Assembly (NCBI RefSeq): GCF_000002425.4
Contig: NC_037260.1
Span: forward strand, 15,731,372 to 15,795,371
From: Physcomitrium patens
Lineage: Eukaryota; Streptophyta; Bryopsida; Funariales; Funariaceae
Length of the DNA stretch: 64,000 bases
Reading direction: 5' to 3'
Position numbers and translations under genes: made by a program. Within the stretch, counting starts at the first letter, position 1. Each line of letters opens with the position of its first letter. The notes under the pieces were generated by a model. The model did not search any database. It saw nothing but the letters and a program-made list of their open reading frames with translations, and was not told where the DNA came from. This document shows positions 18,776 through 29,700 of this stretch, in pieces.

Positions 18776-19600
18776 CTACTTTCTGACATTGAAGCGGTAA
18801 CAAATTTGAAAGGGGTGTTGGAAGAACGTATATTAAACGCTAAGGTGGAATTCACATTGAAAGAAGTTTTGGGAATTGCAAAGAAGGAGTTTTATTATGT
18901 TATCATTGACAGCATTAAGCGAAAGAGGCAATTAATGGGTAAAACTCGAATGAGTCATGCTATTGATGCAAGAATATGTAGAGATGAAGAAGAGGTTGAT
19001 ATTGGTTATAAGCAACCAACAAATGAAAAGAATGGGTATAATCAGCGAGTATGTTTTGAAGATTCTAGTGACAAGGAAATGGAAACTTTGAGCCATTATA
19101 CTCGAAAGCATTGGGCAAGGGCAACTACTGAGGTATTGGTGAAGGTAGGAGATATAGAAGAACCAATAGTTGCTTTGGTGGACCATGGTTCTGAAATAAA
19201 TCTCATGTCTAAAGATCTTTATAAGAAGCAAAAATGGCCAATTGATATGGAACATGGATGGACAATACGAGCAGCTAATAACACACGAGGCGAATTATAT
19301 GGAGCTTGTCCAGATGTCAAAATTCGGATTAGGGATGTTGCGATGGAGCAACATTTCTTCGTTCAAGATACGTCTTATCCATTGATTTTAGGACAACCTT
19401 ATATCACGGCAACATGGATGGAAACAAAGGTACTTGATGATGGTTCTGCTTATGCAAGGGTACGGAGCGAAGATGGGAGGAAAGCTGTACAATTTCTAAC
19501 AGTACCTCCTAACCATGAACGGAATCGAGATAGGTTGAGGGAAAAACCATTGCCAAAGATTGTTGAAGGATTTAAGGATTTTGGGGAGGTACCACTGTAA
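18776..19600 (+). pseudogene. Element X aspartic protease region
   Basis: ERILNAKVEFTLKEVLGIAKKEF is a conserved pre-protease helix shared with E. The protease shows VALVDHGSEINLMS (active site D-H-G-S instead of D-T/S-G) and later LILGQPYITATWMETKVLDDGSAYARVRS. In E the same motif is IDHGSEINLMS, so the histidine is a family trait. It ends at TAA 19598. Confidence 0.82.
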
Positions 19601-21200
19601 AGCGAGATTATGGAGGTACAAAAGAGGAGGTACTCTCGCGAGATGAAGGTGCCTTTGATGCGAGTTTTATTGGTATATTGGAGAATAGAAATATTTTGTA
19701 TAAGAAAGTTGATGATTTTAAAAGAAAAGAAAGAAAAAGATTATATAATATTGAAAGAGAATTACGCAAATTAGGTACATTGCAAGATGATGAGAGGATT
19801 TTAGGTGTTTATGAAGAAAATGGACTGGAAGATTCATTGGAATTGATTACATCTATTGGGTTAGGGGATAATGATAAGATTGTTGAGATTCATTCAAGAG
19901 AGGTTTATACCATACTTGAATCTTTTCAAGTATTAGAAGTCACTGTAGAGACAAGATATAAAACAGCAGATAAGAAGGTAAAGCCTATTGCCGGACCATT
20001 ACCAAAAGATTCTAAAGAACAAATGGGAGAAGCATAAAAAGAAGAAAGTTTAAGAGATCCAATGAGTATTGGACATCAGTTTACTGAAGAGACTTTTGAA
20101 GAATTGAAGATTGGTTCTGAAGGTTCTTTATTGCCGAAAGAAATTACTTGCTTCAAAAAGATGTTGGCTAAACAAGGTAGATCATTTGCTTTCGAATCTC
20201 ATGAAATTGGGTGTGTGGATCCGAATATTATAACACCTATGGTTATCTTCACTATACCGCATGTACCTTGAAATCTAAGACCAATTCCAGTACCAAGGAC
20301 ACATTTACCTAAATTGGTAGAACTATTAAAAGAAAAGATAAAGATGAAAATATTGGAACCCTCATTTGCACCGTATTCTAGTCGATGGTTTACGATACCT
20401 AAGAAGAATGGGTCACTACGGTTTATTCAAGATATGCAACCGGTGAATGCAGTAACTGTCAGGAATGCAGGAATTGGACCTATTGTGGATGAATTTGCTG
20501 AGGCGTTTGCTGGAAGGGCGATCTATTCAATGGATGACTTGTATTCAGGTTATGATCATTTTCAACTTGTCGAAGGAAGTAGAGATATGACAACAATGAG
20601 GAGACCACTTGGATTGATTAGAATGTGCACTCTTCCTCAAGGCGCGACCAACTCAGTTGTGCATATGATGAATGGGATGAATAAGGTATTGAGAGATTTT
20701 ATTCCGAAAAAGACTATGTCTTTTCTGGATGATGTTCCTATAAAAAGGTGCAGAGAAGGAGACAAGGATGAAACTTTAGATACGAAGGGGTGTCGGAAAG
20801 ATGTTGTTAATCATATACAAGATTGTGAAAAGATTTTAACTCGGCTTGGAGAAGTTCATCTTACATTATAGGGTATGAAGTCCGCATTTGGAGTACGAGA
20901 GGATGTGATTGTTGGACATTTATGTGGATCTTACGAAAGAAAACCAGATCCGACTAAAGTTGATGCAATTAGAAGGATGAAAGAGGATTGTGATTCTTTA
21001 ACAGAGGTTCGCAAGTTTTTAGGTGCATGTGTATTTTATCGAATCTGGATCCCTCATTATGCTCACATAGCGGATCCATTATATGAACAGTTACAGAAGG
21101 GCTACCGATTTAAATGGGAAGAAAGGGATATTCAGGCATATTCAGGCAATACAAAGATTGAAGAAATTATTGATGTCACCTCCAATATTGAGGAAGGTTG
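19601..21200 (+). pseudogene. Element X linker and reverse transcriptase
   Basis: After a frameshift, frame 19678-21201 encodes a charged linker, then FAFESHEIGCVDPNI and the RT: YSSRWFTIPKKNGSLRFIQD, SMDDLYSGYDHFQL, LPQGATNSVVHMMNGM and FLDDVPIKRC (FLDD at 20721-20732). The catalytic box is FLDDVP, unlike the YLDD of the chromoviruses. Stops include TGA 20270 and TAG 20869. The connection domain continues FLGACVFYRIWIPHYAHIADPL. Confidence 0.85.
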
Positions 21201-21780
21201 ATTATAAGTACAATAGACCAGTGATTCTTACTGTGGACGCTAGTCCAATTGCCATTCGATGGGCTGTGGATCAAGATGATTCTAGTGGGCATAGATTTGT
21301 AGTTTGATTTGGAGCTAAAGTTTTAAGTAATCGTCAGCGTGCATATTCGCAAGTCAAAAGAGAACTTTGGGGAGTTGTTTCAGCTATGAAAGCTCAAAAG
21401 GACTATTTGATTGGAGTAGTAGTAGTAATTGAAACAGATTGCTTGCCATTGCTTGGAATGATTATTAACTGTTTAATGCCAAATATTGCAATGTTGAGAT
21501 AGATTGCTTATATTAAGTCACTAAATCCAGAATTTAAGCATGTTACTAGGAAGGACAATTTAGTAGCAGACATGCTATCTCGAGCAAGATACGAGAGGGA
21601 GGACGAAATGGTTGAGGACATTGATGACATCAGATTGAAATTCTATTCAATATCAAATCTCAACATGGAAGATAAACTATTTCTTGAAGAATCTTATGAA
21701 GGAGAATTATTGAATATTGGTCATTACTTGAATACCTTGACTAAGCAGGGGAATTGGTCTACAGAAAAATTAAAATAAAT
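21201..21780 (+). pseudogene. Element X RNase H
   Basis: TVDASPIAIRWAV (first Asp), KRELWGVVSAMKA (Glu) and VVIETDCLPLL (Asp) give the RNase H residues. The tail is ADMLSRARYEREDEM. A frameshift lies near 21150, and TGA 21305 and TAG 21500 interrupt it. E keeps the same DASPIGIGWAV block at 53413-53470. Confidence 0.82.
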
Positions 21781-23050
21781 AAGAAAAAAAGCATATGGAT
21801 TTTTACTTCGAGATGGATTCTTATGGAAGAGATCGAAGAAAGGAATTGGGATGCCACAACGAGTGATACGCAAAAAGGAAGAAAAACTAAAATTATTAAA
21901 GGAGTTTCATGATAGTTCATGGACAGGGCATAGAGGAATCTGGGCTACTTTTGCTAAACTCAAGGAACGATATTGGTGGAAAAATATGTATCGAGATGTG
22001 CTCTCATTTGTAGAGTCATGTGAAATCTGTCAATCGTATTCTAATATCCGACATCGAGATGGTCTTCATCCTACGTATCCTCTAGCTATTCATTTAAAAT
22101 GGATTGTTGATTTGGTTATTATGCCAGTTCGATTATAGCAGATGAGATATTTGGTTTTAGCTCATGAAGATTTATCAAATCAAGTAGAAGGAAGAGCATT
22201 GAAGACAAAATCTACAGAGGGGATTTGTAGGTTTTTGCTTAAAGATGTCATTTGCCGCTACGGATGCGTAGGAAAAATCACTGCAAATTGTGGAGAATTA
22301 AATGCACAAGAAGCTCGTAAGTTCTTTGAAAGATGTGGAGTTAAACTATCACTGACTACTGCTTATAATCCGGAAGGGAATGCAAAAAGCGAATGCAGTC
22401 ACCCATCGATTGTGAAAGCATTAGTTAAAGCTTGTAATGGGAAAGTTAAAGAGTAGCCACGGCTTTTGTCATTTGCAATATGGGCTGATCGAACAACACA
22501 TAGTTCAGTGATAAGATATATGCCAGTAGAACTTATGACATGTCAAAAACCAATTATGCCGATTGAAGAAAAGGTACTTACTTGGAGTCTGCTACCATGG
22601 GAAGATGGATTGACAAGAGAAGAACTTCTGGCTGTTAGGATTCAACAATTGGAGCAAAGATCGAAAGATGTGCAAATAGCATTGGAAAGGTTAAAAAGAG
22701 CAAGGTTACAAAACAAGGCACGATTCGATAAGCAACATCGATTGAGACCTAAAGCAATCGAAGAAGGTGACTGGGTACTTGTTTATGACAATAGTCTGGA
22801 TAATCAACATAGTACATTGTTGAAATTTTCAAAACGTTGGTTTGGACCATATGTAGTAAAAACTGTTCATGATAATGCGACTTACTCATTACGGGAGTTA
22901 GATGGTACAAAATTGAAAATACCAATTGCAGAGAAGCGAGTAAAAATATTTAAACGAAGACTCACGGAGATGAATATGGAAGACCTTAATGAAGGTATAG
23001 AGATTCCGCAGCAAGAAGATGAAAGTGATTTGGATAATGAATGGCATCCG
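21781..23050 (+). pseudogene. Element X integrase
   Basis: Zinc domain: HDSSWTGHRGIW and CEICQSY. Core: WIVDLV, then ITANCGELNA where E has ITEDRGELDA, so the second catalytic Asp is Asn here, and NPEGNAKSECS with the Glu. The C-terminal part has GDWVLVYDNSLD and KFSKRWFGPYVV, an SH3-like integrase tail. No chromodomain follows. TAG at 22137 and TAG 22454 (Trp in E) add to the damage. Confidence 0.85.
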
Positions 23051-23195
23051 TATAGATTTACGGTGTATTCTTGCAGTTGTTTATATTCCAACAGTCAAAA
23101 TTTGATAGACTGTTTGAATATTAGCAAATCTCCATACTACCTTCTACAGCCAGACGCCCGGCGCGTTCTCGAGCAGGAAAGCATGTAATACGACA
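23045..23195 (+). repeat. 3' LTR remnant of element X
   Basis: About 150 bp matching 17010-17159, ending GTAATACGACA. The rest of the LTR (about 1.2 kb) is missing, so the pol end is fused directly to the LTR tail. An internal deletion after insertion explains this. Confidence 0.75.
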
Positions 23196-24170
23196 GCATA
23201 TGCTCCATATTTTCCATATCAACAACAATCGATAGAGTTACCAATAATACCAACCCCAAAAGATTCTAATGAAGCCTTATTATTGAACCTAACGAAGAAA
23301 ATGGAGGAAATGGCCGTCAATATAGCCACGAATAAGGAGAAGAGGCAAAAGCCTATCAATACTAGGACTAATATTTAGTATAGTAATTTTAAGGGCCATG
23401 GTCATTTGGGAACAAAATGCCCTTCATCCTCACAAATGATAGGTCAATGTACATTTTGCGGAAGAAAGCACTTAACAACTTATTATTGGAATTTGCAAAA
23501 GCAACAACAATTCAATAATCAGACCATTATTCCACCAATTTACTAGGACGTCAATCAAGTTCAATTGAGAAATACATTTAGATGGAATAGAAATCGATCT
23601 AATCGACAAAATTGAGCATTCAATAACTTTCAAAGTTCCAATTTTAATCAGGGATCTACATCAAACTCCAAGAACTACGAGAAGAAGTAGCAGAGGTATC
23701 AATAATATGTTCCATCGGCATCATCAAACCAAGTTCCTTCTGTTCCAATGAGACAACCAGGATCATTTTCTAATCCTACATGAAATAAGCCTAGTAGGTA
23801 TATACTAGTGGACACATCTAATATGCTTGATGGGGGTGTAAGAAGACTACTTTATTGTTTCCGTTGTAGTTAGATTGGCCATTATGCCAATAAATGTCCC
23901 AATCCTAGAGCCAGTGATGATTATGTGCCAGTTTGTGGAAATTACAAGCAGTTGGGGCATACTTATTAGCAATGTAATGCTCCGTTTAATTTCAATAATC
24001 GGGATGAGCAGATCCAAAATCAAGGAAAAATGGAGGATATAAATCAAGGTGCTTAAAATTCTTTGATAAATTGGATGGAATGTATCCAAGTCGTTCTTAC
24101 CAGGAGACAGCAAAAAGTGAAAGGACCAATTCAACATTTGGGTGATCTTGAAGCAAAGGGCCAATTTGAT
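23196..24170 (+). pseudogene. Element Z gag C-terminal half with four zinc knuckles
   Basis: Starts mid-gene after X. First pair at about 23378-23480: a decayed C-x2-C-x4-H-x4-C box (KGHGHLGTKC) followed by CTFCGRKHLTTYYW. Second pair at about 23860-23975: CFRC...IGHYANKC, then VCGNYKQLGHTY-stop-QC. Between them is a Gln/Asn-rich stretch. Z' has the same four boxes. Stops are scattered (TAG and TGA at Trp or Gln positions). Confidence 0.75.
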
Positions 24171-25320
24171 TAAATTATGGGGACATCCAATCCCAGTCTT
24201 GTTACGGGCCTCTTACTCAGTATGAGACTTGACTCGATTCGACTACCCAATGAGGTATCGATTACGAAGGCTTCGGATCCGTTTCAAGTTGTTTCATTCT
24301 CTACATAGTTTTAGAAAACGTCTTTTCTATTGAAAGATCCTCTAGGAAGCGTGAATTCCAAGGAAGCTCCATGTGTTGTTCGAATTCTGAGTCTAGGGCG
24401 GAAGAATATCTTACCTCAAGGAGTTAAACTCCAACCAATGAAAAGAAAGAGGAAATTGGATATTATCCTAAATATGGAACCCTATGACATATTGAAGGAT
24501 CTAAATGCTATTCGGCCTTTTATTTCTATGAAGTAACTTCTAGCGGTTGTACGTGAGTGTCATTCTACATTGAATTCATCGTTAATATACCATAGGCAAT
24601 GTAATAAGGAAGTTTGTGAAGTCAATTTGAACCCTGACCCAAATGCACCAACCATTGATGTTTTGATTGACGGTGTTATAATCTTAGGTGCTCAAATGGA
24701 TGGTGGTTTTAGTGTCAATTTAATAAACGTTGATACAATAGATGCTTTAGATTTGGAACACTTAGTACCCACGATATTAATATTATAGATGGCAGACCAT
24801 AGTCGGGTTAAACCAATGAGTATTTTACAAAGTGTTCAAATTATAATTGTTAGTATTGCATATGTAATTGACTATATCATCTTTGGCTACAATGTTTGAT
24901 TTTATCATATTCAATTTTATTGGAACGCCCTTGGTTTTATCAGGCAAAGACCTAGAACGATTAGTGTTGAGGTACTTTGACGATTGGCAAGGGTGGAAAC
25001 AAAATGGTATTACAAATGTATCTAGTATGCTATCACGGGGAGTCTCAATTGCCAGCATCTGAATTGACGTTGGATGATGAGCTTAGCTCCAATAATGATG
25101 TAGTTGCACTACTTACAGAGGCGTCCGTAGAGGCAGCACAACATCCTAGAGTGGTGTACCAATGTGAAGGTCTGGGAGAACACTTGATATATCCGATGGA
25201 TTTAGAAAACTCTGAGTATGTTAGTATTGATTGGATGACCAAGTATGATGTGCACTATGTGAGTGCTCTGGACACAGGATTCAGTACTTTGCACATCTCA
25301 AACATATCGACTGATTTTTA
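24171..25320 (+). pseudogene. Element Z protease region
   Basis: KDPLGSVNSKEAP...PRKNILPQGVKL is a conserved linker shared with Z'. The protease core reads PTIDVLIDGVIILGAQMDGGFSVNLINVDT. The active-site triplet is D-G-G (DGGSSVNLIN in Z'). Then FIGTPLVLSGKD is disturbed by a frameshift, and a tail to about 25320 (DLENSEYVSIDWMTKYDVHYV) leads toward RT. Confidence 0.72.
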
Positions 25321-25981
25321 ACCAGCGCAAAAGTTGAAATAGAACATCGTTGTTGCACCTTTATATCAAACTATTAACTTGGAGACTACAACAGAACCTC
25401 GGACAATTAATGTCTACGAAGATATTGAGGACCAAAAGTCGACCTGTTGGACAGAATTTTTTTTGCAACATAAGTCCGCTTTTGCTTAGACCACCAAGAA
25501 GGATTACTTTTCGTTGCCTTTCACACATAGTATATTGGATGCCGTAGTCGATCGCAAATATTATTTGTTCCTCGATAGATTTTTCGGATATAATCAAGTT
25601 CAAATTGCAATGGAAGACCAGCTTAAGACGACCTTCACTATGGATTGAGACACATTTGCTTATTGTGTGATGCCTTTTGGGTTATATAACACCCCAGCCA
25701 CGTTTCAAAGAGTGATGACTCAAGCCTTCCAAGACTATCTCTGGCTGTTTATGGAAATCTTTTTAGATGACTTTTGTACATTCAGTACAAAACAAGATCA
25801 TCTTAATTGTCTTGGATATCTGTTTATTTTTTATGTGGATCATGATGCCTTCAAATACATGATTAATAAGCCTCAATTGAGTGGACACATTATCTGATGG
25901 ATTTTACTCTTACAAGAGTTTAATTTTATGATTGTCATACGACCTGGGAAGAAACATGCCAATGCTGATCATTTATCTCGC
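25321..25981 (+). pseudogene. Element Z reverse transcriptase and RNase H, internally deleted
   Basis: Recognisable: TKKDYFSLPFTHSILDAV, FLDRFFGYNQVQIAMEDQLKTTFT, VMPFGLYNTPATFQRVMTQAF and the box FLDDF (about 25760). At about 25815 it jumps from DHLNCL to FYVDHDAFKYMINKPQ, so the thumb and most of RNase H are gone. The end (PGKKHANADHLSR) is where W has inserted. Confidence 0.82.
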
Positions 25982-26379
25982 TGTTAGGAACATAGTTCTT
26001 AGAACCTTCCAGAGACAAGTTTCTAGAATCTTCTAAAAGTAAGTCTCTGGAACCTTCTAGAAGCTTCTTAGTTGGTAGAAGATGTTAGGAACATAATCCT
26101 TAGAACCTTTTAGAGACAAGTTTCTAGAACCTTCTAGAAGCAAGTCTCTGGAACCTTCTAGAAGCTTCCTAGTTGATAGAAGTTACTTGAGAAGCTTCTT
26201 AAGTAAGAGTATATATTGGAATCGAGGCTGAAGACTTTTTCAGTCTCGACAACACATCTCTTGGAGCTCTAGCTCACCTCTCTGGTGTTATTCTTGTATT
26301 CATCTGATTAATCTAGTTCTTGTCAATTCTTCTTAAACTTCTTGTTAGATCTCGAGCCAGTATTTCTATGTCCATGACA
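25982..26379 (+). repeat. 5' LTR of W
   Basis: 398 bp, TGTTAGGAACATAG...CCATGACA. It contains a tandem duplication of its own first ~110 bp: a second TGTTAGGAACATA starts at 26093. HSE-like runs are at 26020-26033, 26049-26069, 26120-26141 and 26150-26170. TATATAT starts at 26210 and AGTCTCGACAA is at 26242-26252. Confidence 0.92.
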
Positions 26380-26381
26380 GT

Positions 26382-26392
26382 TTGTCGAGACT
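26382..26392 (+). other. Candidate self-primer binding site of W
   Basis: TTGTCGAGACT, 2 nt after the LTR end, perfectly complementary to AGTCTCGACAA at 26242-26252, which begins 32 nt from the TATA start. Confidence 0.75.
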
Positions 26393-26399
26393 TCACTCA

Positions 26400-26625
26400 C
26401 CTCAGATATCAGAGCTAATTTCTTCCTTGTTAGAGTGTGGATTACCCCTCTACTTAGAAATATACTAGCATTTTAGAAGTTGCGGATTACCCTCCTCTAA
26501 ACTGATACTTCTTTTGTTACAATATTGAAGTCTTATTCTTCTTGGACAGAGTGGATTATCCCTTTTCTTGAAGCTCTTAAGGCATTTTAGAGGTTGTGGA
26601 GTACCCTCCTCTAAACCAATAGTGT
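26400..26625 (+). repeat. Leader hairpin array of W (two units, four hairpins)
   Basis: Starts with GATATCAGAGCT. Loop motifs TGTGGATTACCC (26434), TGCGGATTACCC (26480), GTGGATTATCCC (26550) and TGTGGAGTACCC (26595). The longer hairpins have TTTTAGA(A/G)G and CCTCTAAA arms. Same architecture as in A, one unit fewer. Confidence 0.75.
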
Positions 26626-26659
26626 CTTCTTGTAGAGTCATTTTTGTCCTTCTCTTAGA

Positions 26660-27680
26660 ATGGCCGGAGGCTAAGACATTAATATGACGGAAAGTTCGGA
26701 GTCCAAGTTGGATGCTATCATGAATGCCTTCGCTACATAATCGCAAGGAACTGTAGAGATTGAAGGAGTCGTGGCAAGGCTTCATAATGATGGAGCATTT
26801 GAAATGGCACAATCTAGGTTGCACCAGTCTCAAACTTCTGCACTTGGAGAAGCAACTTTGCCTCAGGTTTGACAAGTACCACTGATTCTATAACATAAAG
26901 AGCCCCAAGTTAGCCTTCCGGACAAGTTCAATGGTACGCGTTCCAAGTTTCAAGGATTCATCAACCAAATTAGGTTGATAACAGTTTTATAGCGTAAATG
27001 CTATCCAACAGAGGAGTCACTTGTTGGGCTTATTGGAACCTTACTTACAGGGCAAGCTCTATCATGGTTTGCTCCTTTGTTTGGGAAATGATCATCCATA
27101 TTAAACAACTTTGAAACCTTTTTGGAGGTATTTACGGAAGCATTTGGTGAACACGACAAGATTCGATGGGCTACAACAAAGATCCGGTCAGTACGACAAG
27201 GGATGCGCTCTACATCAGTCTATACATCGGACTTCAGGCAATTAGCATATAACATCAATTGGGACAAAGAAGCGTTGATGAGTCAATTGTATTGAGATTT
27301 AAGGGACGATGTGAAGGATTTGCTGTTAATTCTTCCTGATCCGAAAATGCTCAACGAAACTATTAGCCAAGCTATGAAGTGCGATAATCACCTATTCCAA
27401 CGCCGCCAAGACCAACGTTCAAGACAACATATGATTCGCCATGCCCCAACTATGTAGGCAAGCAGTGTGAATTCACATTCAGAGATAGAAGACATGCAAA
27501 TTGATGCGGTACGTGTCAAATCTCTTACTCTAGAAGAAAAAAAGTGACGTATGGAAAAGGTCTATGCTTGTATTGCGGTGAAGAAGGCCACAAAGTTAAA
27601 AACTACCTCAAAAAGCAAAATTGACATATTGTCTAGACTAGGGCTGTGTTTGTTTAGGAAAACGAGGATGCCCAGCCATA
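26660..27680 (+). pseudogene. W gag
   Basis: From ATG 26660: MAGG, a helical N-terminus, PDKFNGTRSKFQGFINQIR, GTLLTGQALSWFAPLF, the central capsid (TKIRSVRQGMRSTSVYTSDFRQLAY) and a knuckle region with CLYCGEEGHKV (about 27565-27600) that is reached only after a frameshift. At least seven in-frame stops, including TAG at the Trp of MAGGW-like codon 5, TGA 27088 and TGA near 27293. The family length of about 340 aa is conserved. Confidence 0.82.
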
Positions 27681-27689
27681 ATAGGAATC

Positions 27690-28140
27690 GTGCGGCTAGA
27701 TAGTGAAATATCACAACAACAATCAGGTTCCTTTCTTTTCGCTCAACCTGCCCTTTGCTTTACAATTTCTTTACTTATTGGCCTTCAGAAACTGAGAACC
27801 TTAGCATTATTAGATTCAAGAGCATGTCCTTGTTTTTTAAACGAAGAATTTACAAAGCGTCATAAGATCCCTTTAGTACAAAAATCCAAACCTATTCACA
27901 TTGAGGTCATAGATGGACGACCTTTATTATCTGGTAGTGTCACCCATGAATCAAAACCTATAGAAGTGACGTTTAAGGGCCATAGTAGTCATATTATTTT
28001 TAATATTATTAGAACCCCATCAAATCCTATTATTTTTGGTCTTTCTTAGTTGAAAAAGCATAACCCATCCATAGATTGGAGGTTGCGCAAGATGACCTTT
28101 CCCACAAAACCACCCAAGAGCAAGCCTAGTAAAAAACCCT
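27690..28140 (+). pseudogene. W protease
   Basis: The active site reads ALLDSRACPC, where A has ALLDSGASAC, so the catalytic D-S-G glycine is Arg and the enzyme would be dead. EVIDGRPLLSGSVTHESKP and the IIFGLS-stop-LKKHNPSIDW segment follow. It runs in frame into the RT linker IGARAF, unlike A and D. Confidence 0.85.
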
Positions 28141-29060
28141 GAATAGAGAAATCTTTATTCATTGGAGCAAGAGCGTTTATAAGATCGTCCAAAGAAGGCA
28201 CACCGTTTGTCATTTATGCAACTCTAACTATCGGAGAGAAGATCTCGACAACAAGTATGCCTGAGCAATATAAGGATTTTAAAGACGTGTCTCAAAAGAA
28301 GAATGCCGATATACTATTGGAACACCGATCATATGATTGCGCCATAGACTTGCAGGAAGGAGCACAACTGCCTTTTGGCCCAATCTACAATCTATCGCAG
28401 ATGGAGTTGGTGGAGTTACAGAAGTACATCGACAAGAATCTAGCCAAGAACTTCATCCATCATTCAAAATCGTCAACTAGAGCACCCATCTTATTTGTGA
28501 AGAAGAAAGATGGCTCGTTGCAGATGTGCATGGACTATCGAGGCCTCAACAAGGTAACAAAGAAGAATTGTTACCCATTATCCTTGATTTTTGGTCTCTT
28601 AGAACAACTTAGACATGCAAGGAACTTTACAAAAATTGATCTAATGGAAGCTTACAACCTCGTACAAATCAAGGAAGGAGATGAGTGGAAGATAGCGTTC
28701 CGTACAAGGTATGGCCATTTTGAGTATAATGTCATGCCCTTTGGTCTTACCAATGCTCCAACGGTCTTTTAACATATGATGAATGACATTTTTTGAGAGT
28801 ACCTTGACGATTTTGTTGTCATCTATTTAGATGATATTTTGATATTCTCCAAAAACGAGGAAAAGCATGAAAAGCATGTTCGTTTGGTCTTGGAGAAACT
28901 ACGCGAGCGAGGACTATATGCCAAGTTGAAGAAGTGTTTGTTTTACCAAATAGAGATGGAGTTTCTGGGATTTGTTGCGACTATGGAAGGCTTCAAGATG
29001 GACCCCAAGAAGGTGGAAGCAATCATGTCCTAGGAGGTTCCGAAGACGGTTAGAGATGTA
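28141..29060 (+). pseudogene. W reverse transcriptase
   Basis: [78 protein letters not shown], then TAA at 28770 in place of Gln. YLDD is at 28824-28835. LRERGLYAKLKKCLF shows the undamaged version of the spot where A carries a frameshift. TAG at 29031 replaces Trp. Confidence 0.88.
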
Positions 29061-29700
29061 CAATGCTCTCTTGGTTTTGCCAACTTCTATCGGATCTTCA
29101 TCAAGAATTACTCTCAAGTTGCTGCTCCTCTCACTTGGTTGACATGCAAGGATAAGCTGGAATGGGGACTTCTAGCGGAGAAGGCATTTCAAGACCTGAA
29201 GACCACATTTACTACGGCTCCAATCTTGGTACATCTAGACTTTACAAAGGCCTTTTATTTAGAAATTGATTCTTTGGATTTTGCTTTGGGAGCTGTACTT
29301 TCACAAATGGGAGAAGACAAGAAGCTCCATCTAGTTGCATTCTATTCTCGAAAGTTCTCTACTGCTTAAATCAATTATGAGATCCACGATAAGGAACTTC
29401 TTGCTATAGTGGATTCTTTCCAAGAATGGCATCACATTCTTAAAGGAGCTGCCCACCCAGTGATCGTATACACAGATCACAAGAATTTGGAGTATTTTAT
29501 GTCGGCTCGAGTTCTAAATCGACATCAAGCTCAGTGGAGTATGTTGCTATCTAGGTTCAATTTTGTTATCACTTATCGACCTCGAAAGCAGCAAGGACTA
29601 TCTGATGCCTTATCGAGGAGATCATATCTTGTACCAAAGGCTGGAGAAGTAGCGTTTGATCAACAATATACGACAGTATTGAAGCCAGAGCAATTTCAGC
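29061..29700 (+). pseudogene. W RNase H
   Basis: [21 protein letters not shown] (first Asp region altered from TDASD), NYEIHDKELLAIVDSFQEWHH and VYTDHKNLEYFMSARVLN with the last Asp. The end is LSDALSRRSYLVPKAGEVAF. A TAA near 29367 separates the first two blocks. Confidence 0.86.

Larger units (their letters stand above)
15825..23195 (+). mobile_element. Ty3/Gypsy element X (non-chromodomain lineage), 3' LTR mostly deleted
   Basis: 5' LTR 15825-17159, PBS, one long decayed gag-pol frame (17231-23188) and a short remnant of the 3' LTR. Left flank bases TATGG and right flank bases GCATA do not match. The left neighbour is A's RNase H and the right neighbour is Z's gag. X therefore does not sit in a simple insertion; a recombination between two X-family copies is likely. 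Confidence 0.85.

Noticed and set aside
24868-25242. Overlapping ORFs in several frames in Z
   Set aside because: Only the frame matching Z' and the protease order is real; the others are shadows.
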